Virus record (IMG/VR): IMGVR_UViG_3300031885_000014
Coordinates: 1 to 60,632 of that record
Source: a virus
Length of the DNA: 60,632 nt
Reading direction: 5' to 3' (one strand)
A model generated the notes under the pieces. The model was not told the origin of the DNA. It was given only the letters and a program-made list of their open reading frames with translations, and made no database searches. Shown here piece by piece: positions 1 to 5,990 of this stretch; the stretch's first letter is position 1; each line of letters begins with the position of its first letter. A program made the translations under genes and the position numbers.

Positions 1-36
1 GACAGCGTGTGGGACAGCGTGTGGGCCAGCGTGTGG
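1..36 (+). repeat. 12-bp coding tandem repeat, left end
   Basis: Three units of the type G(A/C)CAGCGTGTGG code DSVW, DSVW and ASVW. They belong to the same array as the four units at 60583-60630. Tandem repeats shorter than a read commonly break assemblies, which explains why the contig ends here. Confidence 0.85.
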
Positions 37-249
37 GCCTACATCGGCTCGCTTTTGCCTAACATTGCGACTTGGCAATACGTCAAACACGAACCGGGCC
101 TCTACCCATTCCAGCCTGCCGTCAATCTCTGGCACATCGGTCTTGTCCCCTCCTTCGACGGCAAGACATGGCGACTGCACGGTGGGTCAGAGGGAAAGGT
201 TCTTGGCAAGCGCGAAGCCAAGGCGCTGGTGAGGGAGGCGATCGGGTGA
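1..249 (+). CDS. C-terminal part of the split DSVW-repeat protein
   Basis: Read from base 1, the sequence codes DSVWDSVWASVW followed by a unique tail that ends at a TGA at 247-249. The gene running off the right end of the window (from 60191) stops inside the same 12-bp repeat, so this is most likely its remainder, split by where the contig was cut. The tail contains a hydrophilic Trp/Lys/Gly stretch (FDGKTWRLHGG) and a short C-terminal helix. Proteins with Ser-Val-Trp tetrapeptide repeats occur in environmental phages without a known role. The true start is in the part at 60191, not at any ATG here. Confidence 0.75.
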   Translation, partial: DSVWDSVWASVWAYIGSLLPNIATWQYVKHEPGLYPFQPAVNLWHIGLVPSFDGKTWRLHGGSEGKVLGKREAKALVREAIG

Positions 250-253
250 GGCG

Positions 254-523
254 ATGACCTACTCGAACCCAACCTCCGCCGACCTACGCTGCAATATCTG
301 TCGCAAGGTGGCGGCCACCCATCCCCGCTGCGCCGAGTGCGGGATCTTCGTCGGCCCCGGCCACAGTGATACCGCCCTGGTGGATGGTAGCCGCTGTTTC
401 ACATGCCGGCGATTGCGGGACAGGTGGGAGGCAGCGGAAGCGAGGATACGAGAGGCCGAAGCGGGGGCGCGAGAGGTCCGGGACATCGGCGTGCGATGGC
501 AGGGAGGCGTTCGCAGTGGCTAA
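254..523 (+). CDS. Small zinc-finger-like protein
   Basis: The 89-residue product has three Cys pairs: CNICRK near residue 13, CAEC near 26 and CFTC near 48. They are followed by an Arg/Glu/Ala-rich helix (residues about 55-80) that may form a coiled coil. The Cys spacing suggests one or two zinc ribbons, as in many small phage early proteins that bind nucleic acid or host proteins. It starts 4 bp after the preceding stop, and its stop overlaps the GTG of the replication gene. No specific function is recognised. Confidence 0.6.
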   Translation: MTYSNPTSADLRCNICRKVAATHPRCAECGIFVGPGHSDTALVDGSRCFTCRRLRDRWEAAEARIREAEAGAREVRDIGVRWQGGVRSG

Positions 524-1310
524 GTGGCGCGCACTGCATGAGAGCATAGGGCGATCCCGTGGCCTTCGGGGAATGAGTCACCATGACGCCCTACTCTACA
601 CCTGGGGCCTGGCAAGCACCGATAACTGGGGCCTTCTGCGCTGCGATCATGTGAAGGCGCTGGTCTTCCCCTACCGTTCGACCGCAAAGGGCGTCGATGC
701 CGCGGTCGAACGGCTAGTCACCAACGGCAAACTCTGCCGACAGCAACACAACGGTCACGAGTACGTCCACTGGTGCTACTTCGAGGACTGGCAGGATGTG
801 AGGAAGCGGATGGGCAGTCCGATCTTCACCTTTACGTGTCATAACGACGGCCAGATACGAACCGGCGGCGGTTCCGGTAAGGCGGCGGAAGCTACCGGCG
901 GTTCCGCCATACAGTACAGTACAGTAAAAGATAATAACAAGACACCGGCCCCCCCTACCCCCCCAGCGGCGCAGCCACCATCAGACTTCATCAACGCCGT
1001 GATGGCCCAGTGGCCCCTCGGTGGCGGGGCTTTCTATGGGCGCTATCTTCGGCTTGAAGAAGAGTACGGCGCCGACTTCATGTGGGATGTCTGGCTGACA
1101 GCACTTGATAGCGGCAAGCCCGCACCGCCAGCCAACTACCTTGAGGCCATAGCCCGGAACGCCGTCGCCGAAGGCCGTAGGCCCGGCGAACGCAAGGAGG
1201 AAAGAGATGCCGAACCGAGGGACAACAGGCCAACGGAGATCGACGGCCTCCGAGTCATCGGGTGGGTCGCCGGCCTCCCAATTCTCGATGCCCCCGCCAA
1301 AGCCCCATGA
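516..1310 (+). CDS. Phage replication-initiation-like protein with N-terminal winged helix
   Basis: I chose the GTG at 516 because AGGGAGG lies 8-9 bases upstream and it overlaps the previous stop. The 264-residue product begins with a region of about 100 residues (LRGMSHHDALLYTWGLA, ADN/STDNWGLLRCD-type turn, VFPYRS, VDAAVERLVTNGKLCR) that matches the winged-helix N-terminus of phage replisome-organiser proteins. A low-complexity Pro/Ala linker follows near residues 155-170. The C-terminal part (residues about 175-250) is helical and may contact the host helicase loader, as DnaD-like domains do. No helicase or polymerase is recognisable in the window, so this is the best candidate replication initiator. 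The family-level call is fairly secure; the partner is inferred. Confidence 0.7.
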   Translation: MAKWRALHESIGRSRGLRGMSHHDALLYTWGLASTDNWGLLRCDHVKALVFPYRSTAKGVDAAVERLVTNGKLCRQQHNGHEYVHWCYFEDWQDVRKRMGSPIFTFTCHNDGQIRTGGGSGKAAEATGGSAIQYSTVKDNNKTPAPPTPPAAQPPSDFINAVMAQWPLGGGAFYGRYLRLEEEYGADFMWDVWLTALDSGKPAPPANYLEAIARNAVAEGRRPGERKEERDAEPRDNRPTEIDGLRVIGWVAGLPILDAPAKAP

Positions 1311-1743
1311 CGCGATGGCGGTCCTGTACTTCGGCGCGTCCCACGTCATCGGCGGCATCTACCTGCTGCCCGACGGCGAGGAATACTGCTGCGCCGACGG
1401 GTCGCTCTACGGCCAGGATCCGGTCGATGAGTATCACGGCGTCTGGACGTGCTGGCGATGCGGCGGCGTCGGTGTGGTGAAGATGTACCGAGGTCACGGC
1501 TACGGCCTGGTCCAGTGTGGCGAATGCCGGGGCGGGCGAACGAGCGGGGTGATGCCGGAGCTCCGCCCCCCCCACATTCACGACTGGCAACCGTCTGAGG
1601 ACGAGGCGCCGGCGCGGTTCGAGCCACAGCGCTGCGAGTGCGGCGCCCTCTGGCTGAAGAAGCGGCCGAAGGAATGCCCTGAGACGAGCGTAGCTGGCCT
1701 GGTGCCTGTCGGCACCCTGCTGAAAGGAGGCCCCCATGCCTGA
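1207..1743 (+). CDS. DnaJ-type zinc-finger protein
   Basis: The ATG at 1207 follows a very strong ribosome-binding site (AAGGAGG at 1195-1201). The 178-residue product has CWRCGGVG and QCGECRGG, two CxxCxG motifs like half of the DnaJ zinc-finger domain, plus a further pair (CECG) near residue 140. The first 36 residues overlap the end of the preceding gene in another frame and are low-complexity. An internal start at 1315 (MAVLYFGASH) is possible but has no clear ribosome-binding site. It is probably a zinc-binding early protein of unknown target. Confidence 0.65.
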   Translation: MPNRGTTGQRRSTASESSGGSPASQFSMPPPKPHDAMAVLYFGASHVIGGIYLLPDGEEYCCADGSLYGQDPVDEYHGVWTCWRCGGVGVVKMYRGHGYGLVQCGECRGGRTSGVMPELRPPHIHDWQPSEDEAPARFEPQRCECGALWLKKRPKECPETSVAGLVPVGTLLKGGPHA

Positions 1744-2068
1744 CGCGATCGACGAAGCGCAGGCGGCGCTAGACAAATTGCTGCGCGACAAGACGGTGCT
1801 CGATTTCCCAGCCACGATACGTCATCATTCCCCCCTCGCCGCAGCCGCACGGCGCCCCCGATCAGCTTCAATTGTGGTCGTGGAGCGACAGGCTCTTAAG
1901 GCTGTCGCCGACCGCCTCGCGCTGGCGGTGCTGGACGAGTCTCTCCCCCCAAGCCTGCGTGGGATGCTGCCCCAGGTGACGTGCTGGCAGGAGGCCCTGC
2001 GTGCCCGCCTGGAAGGGGGGGCAACAATGGCTAACTGGATTCGGAAGGAGGCCCGCCATGCTGACTAA
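1736..2068 (+). CDS. Hypothetical early protein, 110 aa
   Basis: AAAGGAGG precedes the ATG, which overlaps the end of the preceding gene. The product is a mostly helical, Ala/Arg/Leu-rich small protein with no recognised domain. Residues about 32-46 are coded by one arm of a 44-bp inverted repeat whose other arm codes the C-terminus of the next gene, so part of this protein may derive from an inverted duplication. Confidence 0.55.
   Translation: MPDAIDEAQAALDKLLRDKTVLDFPATIRHHSPLAAAARRPRSASIVVVERQALKAVADRLALAVLDESLPPSLRGMLPQVTCWQEALRARLEGGATMANWIRKEARHAD
1829..1872 (+). repeat. Left arm of a 44-bp perfect inverted repeat
   Basis: This segment is the exact reverse complement of 2226-2269, with 353 bp between the arms. 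It lies within the coding sequence at 1736-2068. The length and perfection exclude chance. The arms could form a long stem or mark a recent inverted duplication. Confidence 0.95.
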
Positions 2069-2276
2069 GGCGGAGCGGGAGGCGATACGCCAGAAGGCGG
2101 AGGGGTATCAAGCCTGGACACAATACCGGGAGCTCCTTGCCCTCCTCGACGACCTTGACGTGAAGGACGAGGCGCTGGCCTTCTATGTGAATCAGAATAA
2201 CTGGGACTTCGGCCACCCGACTCCTATTGAAGCTGATCGGGGGCGCCGTGCGGCTGCGGCGAGGGGGGATAAGTGA
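2058..2276 (+). CDS. Hypothetical helical protein, 72 aa
   Basis: The ATG at 2058 has AAGGAGG about 7 bases upstream and overlaps the preceding gene out of frame. The product is a Lys/Glu-rich helical segment (residues 1-40), then YVNQNNWDFGHP, then an Arg/Ala-rich end coded by the inverted repeat. No known domain was seen. Confidence 0.6.
   Translation: MLTKAEREAIRQKAEGYQAWTQYRELLALLDDLDVKDEALAFYVNQNNWDFGHPTPIEADRGRRAAAARGDK
2226..2269 (-). repeat. Right arm of the 44-bp perfect inverted repeat
   Basis: Exact reverse complement of 1829-1872. It codes the Arg/Ala-rich C-terminus of the 2058-2276 product. Its end abuts the ribosome-binding region of the next gene, so pairing of the two arms in mRNA could mask that start. 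Confidence 0.95.
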
Positions 2277-2692
2277 TGGTTGCTCGCTACATGCCTTGTG
2301 GACGTCCCTTGACCGTGACGAGGCCTTGGTGTTGTCCCGAACCAGAATGCACTCCAATTCTGAGCAGTTGCCAGCAAGACCCCCAACCCGAGACTGGCGT
2401 TAGTTTCATCTGCTTCGGGTATCTAAAGAAGCCTATCCCTTTCACCTATGCTGGCCGCCCCCACCGAAACGATGTCACAGGCTGCTGGTACTCGCCGCTG
2501 AAGGGGATGATCCGCTGGCAGGAGACTGTTGAGGACTGGTGGCGAACCGTTGAGGACTATCAAGAAGCGATGCGTCGGCTGCCCCTTACGGTGATAGCGC
2601 GATGTGGGCGGGAAACCCGTGACTTCGTGTTGTCCTTGCGTCCGGCTGAAGTCGACGAGTCTGAGGCTGCGGAGCCGGAAGGAGGCGAGTGA
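2276..2692 (+). CDS. Hypothetical Cys/Trp-containing protein, about 138 aa
   Basis: The ATG at 2276 overlaps the stop of the preceding gene; a GTG one codon earlier is an alternative. The G-run at 2263-2268, part of the inverted repeat, acts as its ribosome-binding site. The product has four Cys in the first 30 residues (PWCCPEPEC), a central RWQETVEDWWRTVEDYQEA helix and an acidic C-terminus. No family is recognised. Confidence 0.55.
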   Translation: MVARYMPCGRPLTVTRPWCCPEPECTPILSSCQQDPQPETGVSFICFGYLKKPIPFTYAGRPHRNDVTGCWYSPLKGMIRWQETVEDWWRTVEDYQEAMRRLPLTVIARCGRETRDFVLSLRPAEVDESEAAEPEGGE

Positions 2693-2910
2693 TGGACATC
2701 GGCATGAAGGTTAAGGTGCTCTATTCGCCCTTCTCCCAGGTCAAAAAGGGAGAAGTCGGGGAGATCGTGTCGGTCAAGCGTCCAAACGGGCGAACGGAGC
2801 TGGCTGAGGTTCGGTTCAAAAATGAACTGACCTGGCACTTCTGGCCTAACGAGTTGGAGGTGCTGCCGCCCGAAGAGGGCGGGGAAGGAGTAAACGATGG
2901 AAATAGGTAA
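2692..2910 (+). CDS. Small KOW/SH3-like protein
   Basis: GGAGG precedes the ATG at 2692. The first 58 residues read as a small all-beta barrel of the KOW type (KVKVLYSPFSQVKKGEVGEI, then a VRFKNE strand and WFWPNELEVL-like end), as seen in small phage proteins. The fold is inferred from the strand pattern only. The gene overlaps the next one. Confidence 0.55.
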   Translation: MDIGMKVKVLYSPFSQVKKGEVGEIVSVKRPNGRTELAEVRFKNELTWHFWPNELEVLPPEEGGEGVNDGNR

Positions 2911-3097
2911 AGTCGCACGGCGCTGTGCCGTCATCTGGCAGGGGGAGACTGGCGGCTACATGATCGAGGTAGGTCGGTACACCGCCATTGGCATCGCTGT
3001 TGACGTGCATAAGTTGGTCTTCCCTGACTGGCCGAGTGCTGGCATGGCCCTGATTGACTTCTTCGAGCCGCCCGCTGAGGGCGAGGAAAGGACGTGA
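2897..3097 (+). CDS. Hypothetical small protein, paralogue A
   Basis: The 66-residue product has GGYMIEV, LVFPDWPSAG and LIDFFEPP. The same pattern (GGYLLDL, LIVPDWAEA, LSDVFAPR) appears in the next gene, so the two look like tandem paralogues. GGAAGGAG precedes the ATG. Function unknown. Confidence 0.6.
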   Translation: MEIGKVARRCAVIWQGETGGYMIEVGRYTAIGIAVDVHKLVFPDWPSAGMALIDFFEPPAEGEERT

Positions 3098-3102
3098 GTG
3101 AG

Positions 3103-3315
3103 ATGGCTGAAATCGCCAAGGCCGAGATCAGGGTTTACCCTGGCGGGTATCTGTTAGACCTGCCGTCTCGCGGCCAAGACGGGAAATATGGCCCGTTTCG
3201 GTGCGAACTTATTGTCCCCGATTGGGCTGAGGCTATCGGAGCCCTGTCGGACGTGTTCGCCCCCAGGGTCACTGATAAAGGATACCAACAGCCTATGGCA
3301 AGGAAGGTACGCTGA
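3103..3315 (+). CDS. Hypothetical small protein, paralogue B
   Basis: The ATG at 3103 is preferred; a GTG at 3094 would overlap the preceding stop and is also possible. The 70-residue product aligns by eye to the preceding gene over its core. The family is probably a small alpha/beta fold. Its TGA at 3313-3315 overlaps a CTG that may start the lipoprotein frame. Confidence 0.55.
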   Translation: MAEIAKAEIRVYPGGYLLDLPSRGQDGKYGPFRCELIVPDWAEAIGALSDVFAPRVTDKGYQQPMARKVR

Positions 3316-4160
3316 ATTGCCCATCCCCCAGGCTGGCACTACTGGTACTACTAGCCGCGACCAGCTTGGGGCTTGCATGTGGAAAGGATGCTTATGAACC
3401 TACAAGAACTTCTATTCCTGCTGCGGTTGCGCCGACCCTGCAAGCATCTGCGGAGAGCCGAGTTGACGCCGCCGCACTATGGCTGGTACTGCCTGGACTG
3501 CCCAGTGATAGGGTTTGTGGAGGTGCGGTAGATGGAAGACTTCTTTTGCAGCTTTTGCAAGACTTGGACCTATCGGTGTCAGCACATGGCAGCTCGATGC
3601 AGCGAGGCAGTGCGGAATCCAGCTTCCTCTTCACTCCCGCCGACGCCTGGTGCGGAGACCAAACTGTGTCGCTGCGGCAGGCCATATTGGCACCCAGGGG
3701 AGTGCTACCCGAGGATGACCCCCGCTGGTGCAGACGGGAAGGTGAGTCCGCATTGGTGGCGACGCCTGAATCAGCTGGAAGGCCGCCTGCAAGCCCTGGC
3801 GGAACAGGTACAATACCTGACACCGCCTGGGCAGGCAGGGCGACCCACTACGGAGGAGGAGCCGCCTGGGGAGATGCCATCGATTATAACCAGGGATGGC
3901 TTGGTTGTGCTCTTTACCTGGACGCCGACGGGGACAATCTGTATGACTCTGGAGACCCGACGATCGCCGCCACTGGCCCCGACAGTCCCTGGGGATGCGG
4001 AGATCGCCTCGTCCTCTGCGGACCCGTAGGGTGCCAGGGGGTGATCGTGCAAGATCAGTGTCCAGGGTGTAACCCTACGGTTCTGGATTTGTCCGAACTC
4101 GCCCACCGGCGGGTCTGTGGGTACGGGACATGTGAGGTAACGATTGCAGCAGCCCCTTGA
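3312..4160 (+). CDS. RlpA/DPBB-domain protein, possibly a lipoprotein with a CTG start
   Basis: The secure part is the last 110 or so codons (from about 3837). These code ATHYGGG, GWLGCALY, WGCGDRLVLCG and VQDQCPGCNP followed by LDLSELA, which is the signature of a double-psi beta-barrel of the RlpA/expansin type with its conserved Asp. The same frame is open back to a CTG at 3312 that overlaps the preceding stop and has AGGAAGG upstream. That reading starts with a lipoprotein signal (RLALLVLLAATSLGLAC). However, the middle of the frame overlaps two other genes with better third-position GC. A minimal version would start at TTG 3753 or GTG 3756 after GGAAGGTGA. Such domains bind or cleave peptidoglycan; a role at the cell wall is inferred. 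Confidence 0.5.
   Translation: MNCPSPRLALLVLLAATSLGLACGKDAYEPTRTSIPAAVAPTLQASAESRVDAAALWLVLPGLPSDRVCGGAVDGRLLLQLLQDLDLSVSAHGSSMQRGSAESSFLFTPADAWCGDQTVSLRQAILAPRGVLPEDDPRWCRREGESALVATPESAGRPPASPGGTGTIPDTAWAGRATHYGGGAAWGDAIDYNQGWLGCALYLDADGDNLYDSGDPTIAATGPDSPWGCGDRLVLCGPVGCQGVIVQDQCPGCNPTVLDLSELAHRRVCGYGTCEVTIAAAP
3394..3531 (+). CDS. Small Cys protein, 45 aa
   Basis: ATG 3394 follows GGAAAGGA. The product has CKHL, then YGWYCLDCPVIGFVEVR, a pattern typical of short phage zinc-knuckle proteins. By my hand count, third-codon-position GC in this frame is about 73 percent, against about 39 percent for the overlapping lipoprotein frame, which supports this one as coding. It ends one base before the next ATG. 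Confidence 0.6.
   Translation: MNLQELLFLLRLRRPCKHLRRAELTPPHYGWYCLDCPVIGFVEVR
3532..4029 (+). CDS. Zinc-finger and coiled-coil protein overlapping the DPBB frame
   Basis: The first 60 residues have Cys/His pairs (CSFC, CQHM, CRCGRPYWHPGEC) suggestive of zinc binding. Residues about 80-105 (LNQLEGRLQALAEQVQYL) form a short coiled coil. After about codon 110 the sequence lies on top of the DPBB domain in another frame, and the reading there is probably not selected. Either the two genes overlap out of frame by more than 250 bp, or a -1 shift joins this N-terminus to the DPBB domain. Confidence 0.5.
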   Translation: MEDFFCSFCKTWTYRCQHMAARCSEAVRNPASSSLPPTPGAETKLCRCGRPYWHPGECYPRMTPAGADGKVSPHWWRRLNQLEGRLQALAEQVQYLTPPGQAGRPTTEEEPPGEMPSIITRDGLVVLFTWTPTGTICMTLETRRSPPLAPTVPGDAEIASSSADP

Positions 4161-4395
4161 CCCCCTCGCCCTTGACGCCGAGTGCCACCGTCCCATCCCA
4201 GCGGCCCGGCGCGTGCAGGTCGAGGTCTCCTGGTGTGAGGGGCCGGACTGGGCCTATCGGAGGAAGGCACCCGATCAGATGACGGACAATGAACTCTTCG
4301 ATGTCCTGGAGAGGCTGGCGGACGAGGCCGGTCGGCGCGCAAAGGGACCGCTGAACGTGGCAAGACTGTTGGCGAGGTGGGACCGGACGGCGTGA
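4144..4395 (+). CDS. Hypothetical protein, 83 aa
   Basis: TTG start at 4144 with GAGGT upstream, overlapping the end of the DPBB gene. The C-terminal half is helical (NELFDVLERLADEAGRR). No domain recognised. It shares a GTGA overlap with the next gene, which suggests translational coupling. Confidence 0.55.
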   Translation: MQQPLDPLALDAECHRPIPAARRVQVEVSWCEGPDWAYRRKAPDQMTDNELFDVLERLADEAGRRAKGPLNVARLLARWDRTA

Positions 4396-4697
4396 AATAC
4401 GAACGCAAAGGTGAGTGTACCCACTGTGGTGATTGCTGTCGGTACTTCTTCCTACCGTGGCCGGATGACGAAATCACGGCGGATGATGCCCGCTGGTTGA
4501 GTCTCCACGGCCTAAAGGGCGATGGACAACGGCGAAATGTTGAGCTTCCTATCCCCTGCCAAGCCCTTACAAAACACAACCTCTGCGCCATCTATGAGGA
4601 CCGACCGGCCATCTGTCAGGACTGGCCGGTCTCGCCAGAAGACCTAGAGGACTTTCCGAATTGCACGTTCACCTTCGGGGAGGCGCGAAGTGCCTGA
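4392..4697 (+). CDS. YkgJ-type cysteine-cluster protein
   Basis: The GTG at 4392 overlaps the preceding stop. The 101-residue product starts with CTHCGDCC and later has LCAIYEDRPAICQDWP. This pair of motifs defines the YkgJ/CxxCxxCC family, thought to chelate zinc or an iron-sulphur cluster. The biochemical role of the family is not settled. The length is close to that of the minimal family domain. Confidence 0.75.
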   Translation: MKYERKGECTHCGDCCRYFFLPWPDDEITADDARWLSLHGLKGDGQRRNVELPIPCQALTKHNLCAIYEDRPAICQDWPVSPEDLEDFPNCTFTFGEARSA

Positions 4698-5058
4698 CTG
4701 GCACCCGCCGCCTCCGCCTGATGCTGGCGCTAGTTACCTTGGGGTCTATGGCTTCATGCCCTGGACGCTCTGGATCATGCGACATGCGCCGGAACTGGTC
4801 GCCCTCACGCCGAAGAAGTTGCGGCAGATGGTCGCGCCGCTGTGCCCGGAAGGTCACTGGCCGAGCAAGCCCCATCGCATGATGCTCCGGCCCGGCGGCT
4901 GGGTCTGCTATCGCCACCCCAAGTGGACAGAGGACGGGCCGGTCGAGTGCCCGGTGCGCCTGCCGTTCGAGCCGCAGTTTGAGCGCGCCCCCGACATCGA
5001 CGTCCTCTCGCGGGTCAACGACGTGCTGGACGTGGTCTACGAGGAAGGCGAGTGGTAA
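4690..5058 (+). CDS. Hypothetical protein, 122 aa
   Basis: GTG start at 4690 with GGGGAGG upstream. Pro-rich first 10 residues, then a Trp/Met/Arg-rich region and a single C/H cluster (CYRHPKW, ECPVRLP) that may bind metal. The acidic C-terminus overlaps the possible GTG start of the next gene. No family recognised. Confidence 0.55.
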   Translation: MPDWHPPPPPDAGASYLGVYGFMPWTLWIMRHAPELVALTPKKLRQMVAPLCPEGHWPSKPHRMMLRPGGWVCYRHPKWTEDGPVECPVRLPFEPQFERAPDIDVLSRVNDVLDVVYEEGEW

Positions 5059-5075
5059 GTGAGAGAATTGGCACT

Positions 5076-5990
5076 ATGACCCGCCCACTCTGGGCTCCTA
5101 GCCTCCCCATTCTCGTCGTCGGCGATTTCTGCACCGACGTGCTCCTGCGGGCGAATGCTAGTCGCTTGTCCCGCGAGCACCCAGTCCCCGTACTGGATCT
5201 GGAGGACATCGTTCACCAGACCGGCTGCGCTGGCAACATCGTGCGTCAACTGGCGGCATACGGCGTGGAGACGCGCCTGGTCACACTCGCCCATGCCATC
5301 AAACTCCGCGGCCTCTGCGGGGTACCGGAGCACGAAGCCTTCCGCCTCGACGGTCCCTGGGAGACGGAGTCGGACCGAGTCAGAGCGCAACGGTTCGAGG
5401 CTCTGGCGCACACCTCCTTTGCGGCCGCCATCTATGCCGACTACCGGGGGGTGCGTGGGCCCGTGCCGGATGAGCGGGCCTTTCTTATGGCGCTAGGGTG
5501 CCCCCTAATCGCGGACGCTCGCCACTCACTCGGCGGCTGGCGGGGCTTTGCGGTCGTGAAGGCGAACAGTGGAGAGGTGGGGGTAAGCCTGGAGGCTTCT
5601 GGCCGCCTAGCGCACGCACAGCGGCGCCTCGCCGAGGGGCAGTACCTCATCCTGACATCTGGAGCGCGGGGCCATGCCTTGGTGGCGAGGGATAGGGTTG
5701 AGTACTTCCCGGCTGTGGACCTACCTGGCCCCGTCCTGAACACGAGCGGCGCCGGTGACGTCTTCACGGCGACACTGGCGGTTCTCTTGGCCGCTGACTG
5801 GGAGCGGTGTGGCAACAACCCCAGCGCCGAACTTGTCCATGAAGCATCGAAGACGGCCGCCCTGGCCGCCGGCCTGCGGATTCGCAAGCCGGGCTACAAT
5901 GAGGCCGTCACGTGGGAGGAGATAGAGGGATGCGGAAGGCTAGCGCCCCGCTGCAAATCCGCTACGTTGACCCCGCAAGCCTCAAGCTGA
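5076..5990 (+). CDS. PfkB-family kinase resembling HldE/RfaE heptose-7-phosphate kinase
   Basis: The 304-residue product has the family's N-terminal glycine motif (ILVVGDFCTDV), the SRLSREHPVPV segment seen in HldE/RfaE N-domains, a GCAGNIVRQLAAYG stretch and the C-terminal anion-hole/catalytic motif NTSGAGDVF near residue 228. The known reaction of HldE kinases is phosphorylation of D-glycero-manno-heptose 7-phosphate toward ADP-heptose. That this phage enzyme does the same is inferred, and is supported by a GT9 heptosyltransferase-like gene at 18790. The ATG at 5076 is used; GTG 5052 would add eight residues. Confidence 0.75.
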   Translation: MTRPLWAPSLPILVVGDFCTDVLLRANASRLSREHPVPVLDLEDIVHQTGCAGNIVRQLAAYGVETRLVTLAHAIKLRGLCGVPEHEAFRLDGPWETESDRVRAQRFEALAHTSFAAAIYADYRGVRGPVPDERAFLMALGCPLIADARHSLGGWRGFAVVKANSGEVGVSLEASGRLAHAQRRLAEGQYLILTSGARGHALVARDRVEYFPAVDLPGPVLNTSGAGDVFTATLAVLLAADWERCGNNPSAELVHEASKTAALAAGLRIRKPGYNEAVTWEEIEGCGRLAPRCKSATLTPQASS

